64,000 nt of DNA from Hymenobacter lucidus (GCF_020447265.1 NZ_JAJADR010000006.1:124001-188000); one strand, 5' to 3'; numbered from the stretch's first letter, positions 35,438 to 44,026 are shown. The notes: generated by a model not told the origin, from the sequence alone. Made by a program: numbers and translations.

Positions 35438-35530
35438 AGCAGCCCTTCGGCTACCGCTAGTGCCACCCAGCCCCCGAGCTGGGTGCGCACCAGCACGGCC
35501 GAAGCTAAAAAACCTGTTTCACCGGCGCCC

Positions 35531-36100
35531 ATGCCCGCTACCGAACCTCCATCGGCTGAACCACTACCCTCGCCTGCATCAGAGCCCGAACCGGCTCCGA
35601 AGCCAACGCCCGCCTTGCCACCCGCGCCCCTACCCACGCTGCGCAGCGAGAATGGCCGCCTGGAACTGACAGCCGACCGGCTGACGGTAAACGGGCAGCC
35701 ATTTTCGCTACTGGAGCTGGAAGGCGTGGAAGTGCAGCCCGTGCGCTGGCTGCTGTGGTTTATGCTGGGTGGTCTGGTGCTGGCCGGCTTCACGCTGGCT
35801 TTTTTGCAAAACTGGCTGCGGACCATGCCCGCTATGGCCGGCATGGCCGCCGGGGCGCTTATTCTGGCCTATGGCAACCGAGGGGCTAACCGCCTGCGCC
35901 TGCATCGGCTCGGGCGCGAAGCCCTATATTTTTCTTTTCCGGGCGCTGCCGAGCCTTGGCTAAAGCTGGCCGCCGAAGCCAACCGGCGCATCCGGCAGCG
36001 GCACGACCAGGCCGCGGCCGAAGCAGCCGCGCTGTTGCAGGCCGAGGCCGATGCGGCTGCCCAGGCTGCCAGCTCCGAAGAACCTTTACCGACCAGCTAA
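35531..36100 (+). CDS. Membrane protein with proline-rich N-terminus
   Basis: From the ATG at 35531 the product has 189 residues; a GTG at 35483 would add 16. The first about 40 residues are Pro/Glu/Ala-rich. A beta segment (RLELTADRLTVNGQPFSLLE) follows, then a hydrophobic hairpin of two membrane helices (RWLLWFMLGGLVLAGFTLAF and TMPAMAGMAAGALILAYGN), then a beta and helical tail rich in Ala. The layout resembles small PH-like membrane proteins. It follows the FKBP gene by about 90 bases. Function unknown. Confidence 0.65.
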   Translation: MPATEPPSAEPLPSPASEPEPAPKPTPALPPAPLPTLRSENGRLELTADRLTVNGQPFSLLELEGVEVQPVRWLLWFMLGGLVLAGFTLAFLQNWLRTMPAMAGMAAGALILAYGNRGANRLRLHRLGREALYFSFPGAAEPWLKLAAEANRRIRQRHDQAAAEAAALLQAEADAAAQAASSEEPLPTS

Positions 36101-36140
36101 GTAGTAGCACCAGGCGTTTTGCGCCGAACTTGCCTTCATC

Positions 36141-36169
36141 TTTGGTTTAGCCGGTTTGCCCTACCTTTG
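36141..36169 (+). promoter_or_regulatory. Consensus Bacteroidota promoter for kup
   Basis: TTTG at 36141-36144 and TACCTTTG at 36162-36169 are separated by 17 bases, close to the consensus spacing. Transcription would start near 36176, giving a leader of about 38 bases before the kup ATG. Confidence 0.75.
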
Positions 36170-36213
36170 CCCGCTTTTATTTTTTGAGGCAAGCTTCTCC
36201 TTTTCCCCTTCTC

Positions 36214-38157
36214 ATGGACGCCAAACATCGGCACACCGCCATTTCTACGGGTGGCTTACTGATTGCCCTCGGTATTATTTACGGCGACATCGGAACCTCG
36301 CCGCTCTACGTGATGAAGGCCATTGTGCCCGAGCTCATCGACCCACGCTTGGTGCTGGGCGGTATTTCCTGCGTACTCTGGACCCTGACGCTGCAAACCA
36401 CCATCAAGTACGTGCTGCTCACGCTCAATGCGGACAACAACGGGGAAGGTGGCATATTCTCGCTCTATGCCCTGGTGCGCCGGCGGGCCGCTTGGCTTAC
36501 GGTACCGGCCATTATTGGCGGGGCCGCACTGCTGGCCGATGGCGTCATTACGCCGCCCATTTCGGTTTCTTCGGCCATTGAGGGGCTAAAGCAGGTGTAT
36601 CCGCACCTGACTCAGGACGTCATTGTCTACATTGTTATTGCCATTATTGCGGGCATGTTTTTCCTGCAAAGCTTTGGCACTCAGATAGTCGGCAAGGCTT
36701 TCGGCCCGATTATGTTTTTGTGGTTCGGGATGCTGGGCGTGCTGGGCGCGAGCTGGATTGTACAAAACCCAGAGGTACTAAAGGCCATTAACCCCTATTA
36801 CGCCTACGAGTTGTTGGTGCATTACCCGGGCGGCTTCTGGCTGCTGGGCGCGGTATTTCTGTGCACCACCGGGGCCGAGGCGCTCTATTCAGACCTGGGG
36901 CACTGCGGCAAAGGCAACATCCGCATCAGCTGGGTTTTCGTGAAGACCTGCCTGGTGCTCAACTACTTCGGCCAGGGCGCGTGGCTTCTGGCCAACCAGG
37001 GCCAGCAACTAGCCGGCCGCAACCCGTTCTATGAGCTGATGCCCGACTGGTTTCTGCTCATCGGCATTGGCATTGCTACTATTGCGGCCATCATTGCCTC
37101 CCAGGCCCTCATTACGGGCTCTTTCACGCTGGTAGCCGAGGCCATTCGCCTCAATATGTGGCCTAAAGTGAAGCTCAACTACCCCACCGACGTGAAGGGC
37201 CAGCTCTACGTGCCCAGCATGAACCGCCTGCTGCTGCTGGGCTGCATCGGGGTGGTGCTATACTTCCGCGAGTCCAGCAATATGGAAGCGGCCTACGGCC
37301 TGGCCATTACCCTGACCATGCTCATGACCACCCTGCTGCTTACGGTGTGGCTGCGCACCAAGCGCGTGCCTATCATCGTCGTAGTGCTGTTTGCGGCCCT
37401 CTACGGCCTGATTGAAGGCTCGTTTCTGGTAGCCAACCTGATTAAGTTTCCGCACGGCGGCTGGGTGTCGCTGGCCATCGGCTCGGCTCTTATCGGGGTG
37501 ATGTACGTGTGGCTGCGGGCCTACTACATCAAGCGCCGCCTGACGGAATTCGTGAAAATCGACCCGTATATGGACGCGCTGAAGCAGCTCAGCGACGACG
37601 ACTCGGTGCCCAAATACGCCACCCACCTCGTGTTTATGACCTCGGCCGAGCGGGCTTCCGAAATTGAGTCCAAGATCATCTACTCCATCTTCCAGAAGCG
37701 CCCCAAGCGGGCCGACATCTACTGGTTCGTGCACGTCGATACCACCGATGAGCCCTATACCATGGAATACAAAGTGGTAGAGCTGGCTCCCGACGATGCC
37801 TTCCGCATCACCTTCCGGCTGGGCTTCCGCGTGGAGCAGCGCATCAACCTCTACTTTCGCAAAGTGGTGGAAGACCTGGTGCGCAACAAGGAAGTGGACA
37901 TTACCTCCCGCTACGAGTCGTTGAGCAAGCAGCACGTTACCGGCGACTTCCGCTTCGTGGTGCTGGAGAAATTCCTGTCGGTGGAAAACGACTTCCCCAT
38001 CGTGGAAAAGCTGGTGATGCAGGCCTACTTCTACATCAAGCAGTTCATTGCCTCCGAAGACAAATACTTCGGGCTCGACACTTCCTCGGTGAAGGTGGAA
38101 AAGGTGCCGATGGTGATTACGCCGGTGCGCGACGTGGCCCTGAAACGGGTGATGTAG
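36214..38157 (+). CDS. kup: KUP-family potassium uptake permease
   Basis: Proton-coupled potassium importer of the inner membrane. The 647-residue chain has the KUP signature LLIALGIIYGDIGTSPLYVM in the first helix and about 12 membrane segments up to residue 440, then a cytosolic C-terminal domain (about 450-647). Other family motifs are NADNNGEGGIFSLYALVRRR, LLADGVITPPISVSSAIEG and GAEALYSDLGHCGKGNI. The ATG at 36214 is chosen over a TTG at 36184. It has its own promoter and terminator. Confidence 0.96.
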   Translation: MDAKHRHTAISTGGLLIALGIIYGDIGTSPLYVMKAIVPELIDPRLVLGGISCVLWTLTLQTTIKYVLLTLNADNNGEGGIFSLYALVRRRAAWLTVPAIIGGAALLADGVITPPISVSSAIEGLKQVYPHLTQDVIVYIVIAIIAGMFFLQSFGTQIVGKAFGPIMFLWFGMLGVLGASWIVQNPEVLKAINPYYAYELLVHYPGGFWLLGAVFLCTTGAEALYSDLGHCGKGNIRISWVFVKTCLVLNYFGQGAWLLANQGQQLAGRNPFYELMPDWFLLIGIGIATIAAIIASQALITGSFTLVAEAIRLNMWPKVKLNYPTDVKGQLYVPSMNRLLLLGCIGVVLYFRESSNMEAAYGLAITLTMLMTTLLLTVWLRTKRVPIIVVVLFAALYGLIEGSFLVANLIKFPHGGWVSLAIGSALIGVMYVWLRAYYIKRRLTEFVKIDPYMDALKQLSDDDSVPKYATHLVFMTSAERASEIESKIIYSIFQKRPKRADIYWFVHVDTTDEPYTMEYKVVELAPDDAFRITFRLGFRVEQRINLYFRKVVEDLVRNKEVDITSRYESLSKQHVTGDFRFVVLEKFLSVENDFPIVEKLVMQAYFYIKQFIASEDKYFGLDTSSVKVEKVPMVITPVRDVALKRVM

Positions 38158-38193
38158 AAATATATAGCCCCCGCCGATGGATTCGGCACGCCT

Positions 38194-38228
38194 AAAAAAG
38201 CCCCGCTGGTTGTCAGCGGGGCTTTTTC
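38194..38228 (+). terminator. Terminator after kup
   Basis: Stem AAAAAGCCCCGCTG/CAGCGGGGCTTTTT with loop GTTGT. Confidence 0.9.
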
Positions 38229-38270
38229 ATTTTTCAGCCGGCACCAGCTACGATTTGAGGGCCAAAAAGT

Positions 38271-38285
38271 TATGCTAGCAGCATA
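38271..38285 (+). promoter_or_regulatory. Palindromic operator-like site before the protease lipoprotein gene
   Basis: TATGC-TAGCA-GCATA is a perfect inverted repeat preceded by GT. It shares the TTATGC/GCATA half-sites with the palindrome at 34324-34339. A weak TATGTTTTG box follows near 38298. The two sites may be bound by the same regulator. Confidence 0.45.
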
Positions 38286-38357
38286 TTGTATTTGACCTAT
38301 GTTTTGCTTCCATTCGCCTAGTACACTGTTCTTTCCAACCCAAACACCCACAACACT

Positions 38358-39929
38358 ATGCGTACCACTACCCTTTCCGCCGCGCTCGGCGCGGCCCTGC
38401 TATTGGCCGGCTGTCAGCAGGAAGCCAACCAACAACTGCCCCAACCGGCCGACAACCCCAAGGAGGCCCTCAGCGCCCAGCAGCTCGATGAGCAGATCAT
38501 CAGCAAGCTCAGCCAGACCGGCGTCTTCAATTGGAACGAGGCCACGCCCCACTTCGTCTGGAGCGCCCTTACCCGTTCCGACTACGTGCTGTCGGTGGGC
38601 TACCAGCCGGCCGGCTGCGGCTCCTATATTCCCGAGGATGCCGCCACCGACCCGGCCTGGCAGGCAGCCCGCCAGCAGGTGCTGAGCCTGATTCTGGCCG
38701 AGGAACGCAAAGCCCGTCCCGAGCTGACGCTGACCGACCTGATTGCCTACCAGGAAAACGTGCTACCCGTGCTCGACGTGACGGTGCGTGAGCTGAGCAC
38801 CATTCAGAAGCTACGCGCCTCCAAGCTGGTGCGCTACGCCGAACCCATTGGCTACGAGCCCAACCGGCCCGCCGCTACCACGGCCAACAAAGGCACCGCC
38901 GCGCTCAGCAGCAGCGGCTGCGGTAGCAATACGGCCACCGCCGGCCTCGTGGCCGGCTCCGACTACACGGTGCTCAGCAACGGCAGCAAATCGAGTTGGA
39001 ACCAGGCCGACCAGTACCACGGCATCCGGGCCAGCTGGAGCCAGAGCACGGGCCAAGGCATTAAGATTGTCATTATTGACTCGGGTTCGTCTGATGCACA
39101 GGAGAATCTGGGCGCGGCCTTCAACCAGGGCTTAAGCAGCGGCCGAACCATTGAGCGCCTCGTGACCCTGCCGCGCAACTCCATCTTTGGCATTCCCTAC
39201 GGCGACGCCGAAACACCCAACGACGGCTGCGGCCACGGCACCAGCATGGCCGGTGCGGCCGCCGCACCCCGCGGCACCGACGGCGCCTCGGTGGGCGTAG
39301 CCTACAACGCCAGCCTGATAACCATCCGGGCTGCCGAAGACGTGTTTATCGACGGCAGCCGGGAAGTAAAGGGCGTGTCGGATGCCTACATCCTGGCCGG
39401 CAACCGGGCCGATGTGCGCATCATTTCGATGAGCATGGGCCGCCTGACCAGCTCGTCGCAGATGACGGACGCCATTCGCTACGCTTACGGCAAAGGCAAG
39501 CTCATCTTCTGCGCCGCCGGCACGTCCTTCGACTGGAGCGCGGGCATTGTAGGCGTCATCTACCCCGCTTCCCTGCCCGAAGCCGTGGCCGTAACGGGCG
39601 TGAAAGACAACCTGACCACCCGCTGCGACGAGTGCCACACCGGCTCCGACGTCGAATTTACGGTGGTGATGCAGCGCACCAGCAACGACCGGCGGCCCCT
39701 GACGCTGGCCATGAGCGGCGACGCGCCCAGCACGGTGGGCGGCTCGTCGGTGGCTACTTCCAGCATGGCCGGCATGACGGCCGTGGTCTGGGCGCGCTAC
39801 CCCACCGAAAGCCGCGCCCAGATTATGAGCCGGCTGGTGGCCAACAGCAGCAACCGCAACGCCCGCAGCAGCAGCTTCGGCTGGGGCCGGGTGAATGTGG
39901 GAGCCGCCGTGGGCGTTTTGCCGCTGTAG
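38358..39929 (+). CDS. Subtilisin-like (S8) serine protease lipoprotein
   Basis: A 523-residue protein with lipoprotein signal MRTTTLSAALGAALLLAGC, so it is envelope-anchored. A propeptide-like region (about 20-190) includes many Gln and Glu and four Cys. The S8 catalytic triad is Asp241 in IVIIDSGSSD, His293 in DGCGHGTSMAGAAA, and Ser469 in VATSSMAGMTAV, where the usual GTSMA has become TSSMA. Cleavage targets are unknown. It is a single gene between kup and the convergent M61 peptidase. Confidence 0.9.
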   Translation: MRTTTLSAALGAALLLAGCQQEANQQLPQPADNPKEALSAQQLDEQIISKLSQTGVFNWNEATPHFVWSALTRSDYVLSVGYQPAGCGSYIPEDAATDPAWQAARQQVLSLILAEERKARPELTLTDLIAYQENVLPVLDVTVRELSTIQKLRASKLVRYAEPIGYEPNRPAATTANKGTAALSSSGCGSNTATAGLVAGSDYTVLSNGSKSSWNQADQYHGIRASWSQSTGQGIKIVIIDSGSSDAQENLGAAFNQGLSSGRTIERLVTLPRNSIFGIPYGDAETPNDGCGHGTSMAGAAAAPRGTDGASVGVAYNASLITIRAAEDVFIDGSREVKGVSDAYILAGNRADVRIISMSMGRLTSSSQMTDAIRYAYGKGKLIFCAAGTSFDWSAGIVGVIYPASLPEAVAVTGVKDNLTTRCDECHTGSDVEFTVVMQRTSNDRRPLTLAMSGDAPSTVGGSSVATSSMAGMTAVVWARYPTESRAQIMSRLVANSSNRNARSSSFGWGRVNVGAAVGVLPL

Positions 39930-39950
39930 CTCTGGGTTGTTTGCCAATAG

Positions 39951-39984
39951 AAAAGGCCCCGGAGAAATTCTCCGGGGCCTTTTT
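39951..39984. terminator. Bidirectional terminator between S8 and M61 genes
   Basis: Stem AAAAGGCCCCGGAG/CTCCGGGGCCTTTT with a 5-base loop and T tracts on both sides. Confidence 0.9.
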
Positions 39985-40005
39985 TGCATCAGGAAACCAG
40001 TGCGC

Positions 40006-41805
40006 TTACTTGGTGCGCAGCCACTTGTTGAACACCGTTTGCTGGGCGGCCGTGGGGCTGGGCAGCTTTTCGATGCGGTAGCGCTGGGTGGTGCTGGCCG
40101 TGAGTGGGAAGCTCACTTCCTTCATCTGCCCGTCGCGGTTTACCAGCAGTGTGATGGGCGTGCCAGCCGGCGCCCCGGTCAGCAGCTTGTTCACGTCGTC
40201 CGTCACCCGGGCCCCGTTCAGGGCTAGCACCTCGTCGCCCACGCTCAGGCCGCCCTGCCAGGCGCTGCCGTTGCGCACCACGCTCGTCACCGTAAACTTG
40301 CCGCCCGCGGTGCTCATGTTGGCGCCCAGGGCAGCATCCGCCGACACCGGCGCGGTCGTCAGCGTAAGGCCGGCGTAGCCCAGGGCCGTGTTGTAGGGCA
40401 GCGTTTCGGTGCCGTACACGTTTTGGCGGAAGAAGCCGTCGAAGCGGCGGCCGGCTACTTTGGCTACGGCATCCTGGTACTCGTCGTCGGTGAAGCCCCG
40501 GCCCAGCTTTTTGTAGTACTGGTCGTAGAGGTAGCGCATCACGTCGTCGAGGCTTTTCTGGCCCTTGGTTTCGTTGATGATCATCAGGTCCAGCACGGCC
40601 CCGATAACCTCACCCTTGTCGTAGTAGCTGATGCCGGTGTTCTGCGAGTTTTCGTTGGGCCGGTAGTACTTGATCCAGGCGTCGAAGCTCGACTCGGCCG
40701 CGGCCTGCTGCTTGTTGCCGGGCGTATTCTCCACCCGGCTGATGCCGTTGCTGAGGTCGGCCAGGTAGCCCTCGGGCGTTACGAAGCCGGCCCGCTGCAC
40801 AATCAGGTTGCTGAAATACTCGGTGCCGCCCTCACTCACCCACAGCATGTGCGTGTAGTTTTCCGCATCGTAGTTGAACGGGCCCAGCGCCACGGGCCGG
40901 ATGCGCTTCACGTTCCAGAGGTGGAAATACTCGTGGGCCACCAAGCCCAGGAAGCCTTTCCAGCCTGCTTCCGAGCTATAGGCATTGCGCGAAACCGACA
41001 GCGTGGTCGAAAACAGGTGCTCCAGGCCGCCGGTGCCCCGGTCGATGTTGTGAATGATGAACAGGTAGCGGTCCAGCGGATTCTGGCCCACTACGCGGTG
41101 CGCTTCCTCGCAGGTACGCTTCATGTCGGAGAGCAGGCGGGCCTCGTCGTATTTGGGGTTGCCAAACATGGCAATGGTATGCGGCGTGCCGTTAGCCTCG
41201 AAGGTGAGCACCTTGTGCGTCCCGATTTCGATGGGCGAGTCGGCCAGTTCGTCGTAGTTGGCCGAGCGGAACGTGTTGGGCGCACCGGCTGATTTGAGGC
41301 TGGTGCTCACCTGCGTCCAGCCTGGAGCCGGCTGCACCGTGAGGGTGCTGGGCAGCTGCTGACCCTCGGCGGGGTACATAAACACGCTCGTGCCGTTCAG
41401 ATAGCCGTGGGCAGCATCGATAAAGCTGGTGCGCACGCTCAGCTCGAAGGCGTACACGCGGTAGTGCACCGTGAAGTTCTTGGCGCCGGGGTGATACACG
41501 CGCCAGGTGTTCTTGCTCACCTTCTCGGTGCGCAACGACTGGCTGCCGGCTTTAGCCTCGAAGCCTTCCACGTTTTTGGCAAACTCCCTCACCAGGTACG
41601 AGCCCGGGGCCCATACCGGCATCTTCACGTCGGTGAATTGCTTGCTGAACCCGTCCAGGGCCATGTCAACTTCAAAGTAGTGGGTCTGCGGGGCCGGCAT
41701 CGACAGCGTGTAGCGCAGCGTGGAGGCCGCCATAGCCGGGGCAAACCGGCTGAGCAGCAACACCGCGGCTACGGCCAGCAGCCGGCGGAAAGAGGAATGC
41801 GTCAT
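40006..41805 (-). CDS. M61-family aminopeptidase with PDZ domain
   Basis: A 599-residue exported zinc peptidase of the glycyl aminopeptidase group. Signal peptide MTHSSFRRLLAVAAVLLLSR. The N-terminal beta domain includes WAPGSYLVREFAKNVEGFEA. The zinc site is HEYFH in LVAHEYFHLWNVKRIRP (about residue 290), with the third ligand Glu in SEGGTEYF. The C-terminal PDZ (about 485-565) has RNGSAWQGGLSVGDEVLALN. The start at 41805 is preferred over an ATG at 41832 that only adds a hydrophobic prefix. Probably degrades peptides in the periplasm. Confidence 0.95.
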   Translation of the reverse strand: MTHSSFRRLLAVAAVLLLSRFAPAMAASTLRYTLSMPAPQTHYFEVDMALDGFSKQFTDVKMPVWAPGSYLVREFAKNVEGFEAKAGSQSLRTEKVSKNTWRVYHPGAKNFTVHYRVYAFELSVRTSFIDAAHGYLNGTSVFMYPAEGQQLPSTLTVQPAPGWTQVSTSLKSAGAPNTFRSANYDELADSPIEIGTHKVLTFEANGTPHTIAMFGNPKYDEARLLSDMKRTCEEAHRVVGQNPLDRYLFIIHNIDRGTGGLEHLFSTTLSVSRNAYSSEAGWKGFLGLVAHEYFHLWNVKRIRPVALGPFNYDAENYTHMLWVSEGGTEYFSNLIVQRAGFVTPEGYLADLSNGISRVENTPGNKQQAAAESSFDAWIKYYRPNENSQNTGISYYDKGEVIGAVLDLMIINETKGQKSLDDVMRYLYDQYYKKLGRGFTDDEYQDAVAKVAGRRFDGFFRQNVYGTETLPYNTALGYAGLTLTTAPVSADAALGANMSTAGGKFTVTSVVRNGSAWQGGLSVGDEVLALNGARVTDDVNKLLTGAPAGTPITLLVNRDGQMKEVSFPLTASTTQRYRIEKLPSPTAAQQTVFNKWLRTK

Positions 41806-42019
41806 GCGGAAAGAAAGTGAGAAGAGAAACAAACCGGCACGCCAGGTGCCACCATTCCGACGCTAAAAACCGGCCGGGGTTGCAAGATACTGCCGAAAAC
41901 CAGCCTTGGCACCGCCATTTATGTATAGCCTGTCGGAAAATTTCCGAGGAACCCGCACCTAAGCTCTACCGTTAGGGCAGTGCGGCCCCGATATTTCCTG
42001 GAGCCTATATTTCCCCAAC

Positions 42020-42913
42020 ATGCGTTACGTCTGGCTTACATTTCTTATCCTGGCAGCAGGAATTCTGGCTTTTTTCGGCTGGCCGCGCTTTCATAAGGCG
42101 CCCGGCCGCACCCTGGCCATCGTAAGCACCGACTTGCCGGCCCGCCCGGTGTCCGATACCATGCCTGCTGCCTCCGCCGCCAGCCCCGGCGAGCCGCCGG
42201 GCGCCGACCGCCTCATTGCGTTTGCCATGGAGCAGTTGGGCTCACCCTACACCTATGCCGGCACCACCCCCAACGGCGGCTTCGACTGCTCCGGCTTTCT
42301 GATGTACGTCTACGGCCACTTCGGCATTGCTGTGCCTCATTCTACGGCCCTGCTTATCAATGCTGGCCGACCCGTGGAGCGTGAGCAGGCCCGCCGCGGC
42401 GACATGGTTATTTTCACGGGCACGGCCAAAACTGCCACCACACCTGGGCACGCGGGCATCATTATCTCGGAGCCTGGGGAGCCACTGCGTTTCATTCATT
42501 CTTCGTCGGCCCGGCGCGAGTCAGGCGTGAAAATCAGCCAAGTGGAAGGCACCGACTACGAGCGGCGCTTTATGGGCATCCGGCGGGTGCTGGATGGCAC
42601 CGTTACGGCCACCGCCGCTTCTCCTGCTCCGGCGGACCGCCGCGTAGTACCGGTAGCCACGCTCAAGCCCAAAACTCCGAAAGTGGCCACCAAGCTCGTG
42701 GTAGCGGCTCCCAAAGTGCGGCCGGTAGCCCGTAAAGCGAAGGCCAAGTCAGTGGTGAAGGTGAAAAGCGCTGCTAAGCGTTCTTCAACTACCAAGGCTA
42801 AAACCAGCCCTGCCCGCCGCACCGCTACGCGCGCGGTGGCGAAAAAGCCCGTAGTAAAGAAGCCGGCAGCCAAAAAACCGGCCACGAAAAAGCCCGTTAC
42901 TTCCCAGAAGTAG
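42020..42913 (+). CDS. NlpC/P60 (C40) cell-wall peptidase with histone H1-like tail
   Basis: A 297-residue protein. An N-terminal hydrophobic segment MRYVWLTFLILAAGILAFFG acts as signal or anchor. The C40 domain (about 60-185) has the catalytic Cys90 in GGFDCSGFLMYVYG and His144 in TPGHAGIIIS, so it should cleave peptidoglycan stem peptides. The C-terminal 85 residues are Lys/Ala/Pro-rich with repeats such as KKPAAKKPATKKPV, like histone H1 tails. In an envelope enzyme such a basic tail may bind teichoic-acid-like or LPS phosphates or DNA, which is inference. Confidence 0.9.
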   Translation: MRYVWLTFLILAAGILAFFGWPRFHKAPGRTLAIVSTDLPARPVSDTMPAASAASPGEPPGADRLIAFAMEQLGSPYTYAGTTPNGGFDCSGFLMYVYGHFGIAVPHSTALLINAGRPVEREQARRGDMVIFTGTAKTATTPGHAGIIISEPGEPLRFIHSSSARRESGVKISQVEGTDYERRFMGIRRVLDGTVTATAASPAPADRRVVPVATLKPKTPKVATKLVVAAPKVRPVARKAKAKSVVKVKSAAKRSSTTKAKTSPARRTATRAVAKKPVVKKPAAKKPATKKPVTSQK

Positions 42914-42942
42914 CGGGCCAGAGCAAAGCCAGAATTGGCTAT

Positions 42943-43007
42943 AAAAAACGATACCCGGTGCGCCTATGCAGAACTTCACAGAGAAGCTGCTGGGCGAACC
43001 GGGTATC
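42943..43007 (-). terminator. Terminator of the candidate structured RNA
   Basis: Read on the minus strand, GATACCCGGT-TCGCC (43007-42993) pairs with GGCGC-ACCGGGTATC (42964-42950), followed by G and a run of six T (42948-42943). Confidence 0.85.
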
Positions 43008-43132
43008 TAATCCTTCAAATCTTACCAAGCGACGAGTCTGGGGTACAGCCCCGTCATCCTTCGAGTAAGACCTTGCCAGAATGCGGGAACCCGCCCTGAA
43101 GGGCTAACAGAGGTTCCGCGCGAAAGCTGTTG

Positions 43133-43204
43133 TTAAGCGCGTCCGGCGGTGAAGCGGACTACATTCGACAGGCTTGGCAGGATTTGTTTGGGACTACTAG
43201 ACAT
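43133..43204 (-). CDS. 23-residue peptide ORF with a perfect Shine-Dalgarno
   Basis: ATG at 43204, stop TAA at 43135-43133. The peptide begins MSSSPKQILPSLSNVVRF and ends TAGRA; it is basic and has no signal sequence. The sequence AAAGGAGGT ends 5 bases before the ATG, an ideal Shine-Dalgarno, which is very rare in Bacteroidota because their ribosomes hide the anti-SD. The ORF sits in the middle of the candidate structured RNA. It could be a leader peptide, a ribosome-state sensor or simply part of the RNA. Confidence 0.4.
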   Translation of the reverse strand: MSSSPKQILPSLSNVVRFTAGRA

Positions 43205-43300
43205 TTTGTACCTCCTTTCTTTAGATCCGACATCCCCCATCGGCGCTACCCAGCACCTTAGGGCTGCTTGGATGGGGTCGTAGCACTCACTACTGGTTGG

Positions 43301-43357
43301 TAAAGTTAAAAGCCCCTGGGATGGTTCAAAATAAAAAGCCCTTTTTCTCGGGGCTTT
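43301..43357 (-). promoter_or_regulatory. Promoter of the small RNA with an insulating terminator just upstream
   Basis: On the minus strand TTTG (43330-43327) and TAACTTTA (43308-43301) are 18 bases apart, matching the Bacteroidota -33/-7 layout with one mismatch in the -7 box. Directly upstream a hairpin AAAGCCC (43357-43351)/GGGCTTT (43341-43335) is followed by TTATTTTG. This would stop antisense transcription before it enters the RNA gene. Confidence 0.6.
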
Positions 43358-43559
43358 ACTGGGCTTTTGAGCCATAGAACTGAGGATCAGTCGGTTTTTT
43401 TTGTAAATATTTTTCAGCCAGGCACTATTTTCTGCTTTCCACGGCCTTGGCCTCAAACTTGCAATTCAGGATTTCTACAATGAAAAAGGTGCGCATACCG
43501 CGTATCTGCGAGTTTTCTCCTATCTTTTTCCCGTCAACACCCCACTCACCTTTATTTCC

Positions 43560-44000
43560 ATGAAAAAAACCCTGTTCCTCTGCCTGGCTTTGCTGCTTGG
43601 CTTCACGGGCATTGCTTCGGCCCAAAAACTCTCGCCCCTCGGTATCTGGACCAACGAAGAGAAAAAGGCCACCTTCGAAATCTATCAGCAGGGAGACAAG
43701 CTCTTCGGCAAAATCGTGTCGCTGACCGTGCCCAACGACCCGGCTACCGGTAAGCCCAAGCTCGACTCGCAGAACCCCGATGCCAAGCTGCGCAACCGCC
43801 CCCGGCTGGGCTTGGTGTTCATGAAGGACTTCAAGAAGGACAGCGAAAACAAGTGGGACGATGGCACCATCTACAACCCCGAGGATGGCAAAACCTACTC
43901 CTGCTACATGAAAGTCCTCAACGCCAACACGATGGAAGTGAAAGGTTACATTGGCTTCTCGCTCATCGGCAAGTCGCAAACCTGGACGCGGGTGAAATAA
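43560..44000 (+). CDS. Exported DUF2147 protein, copy 1
   Basis: A 146-residue protein with signal peptide MKKTLFLCLALLLGFTGIAS. The DUF2147 domain is complete: SPLGIWTNEEKKATFEIYQQ, FGKIVSL, then WDDGTIYNPEDGKTYSCYMK and the C-terminal VKGYIGFSLIGKSQTWTR. The fold is a small lipocalin-like barrel; function unknown. The next gene is a paralogue of exactly the same length. Confidence 0.9.
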   Translation: MKKTLFLCLALLLGFTGIASAQKLSPLGIWTNEEKKATFEIYQQGDKLFGKIVSLTVPNDPATGKPKLDSQNPDAKLRNRPRLGLVFMKDFKKDSENKWDDGTIYNPEDGKTYSCYMKVLNANTMEVKGYIGFSLIGKSQTWTRVK

Positions 44001-44026
44001 GCCCCACTGCGGCCCCTATAGTACCG

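Larger units (their letters stand above)
42943..43294 (-). ncRNA. Candidate structured small RNA of about 350 nt
   Basis: A 646-base gap between the NlpC gene and a DUF2147 gene holds a complete minus-strand transcription unit: a consensus-spaced promoter (43330-43301), predicted start near 43294, and a strong terminator ending at 42943. In between are several self-complementary stems: GTAG/CTAC at the very 5' end; CCCCATC/GATGGGG enclosing CAGC/GCTG; in the 3' half GCGGAACC/GGGTTCC around GCCC-TTCA-GGGC; and TCTTAC/GTAAGA around GACG/CGTC and GGGG-CTGTA-CCCC. In the middle is a 23-codon ORF behind a perfect Shine-Dalgarno. It matches no RNA family I know; tmRNA and RNase P RNA were considered and rejected. 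Confidence 0.55.

Noticed and set aside
42943..43294. tmRNA or RNase P RNA gene
   Set aside because: Size fits, but there is no tRNA-like end with CCA, no tag peptide ending in ALAA, and none of the conserved RNase P core sequences (such as GAGGAAAGTC or ACAGAA).
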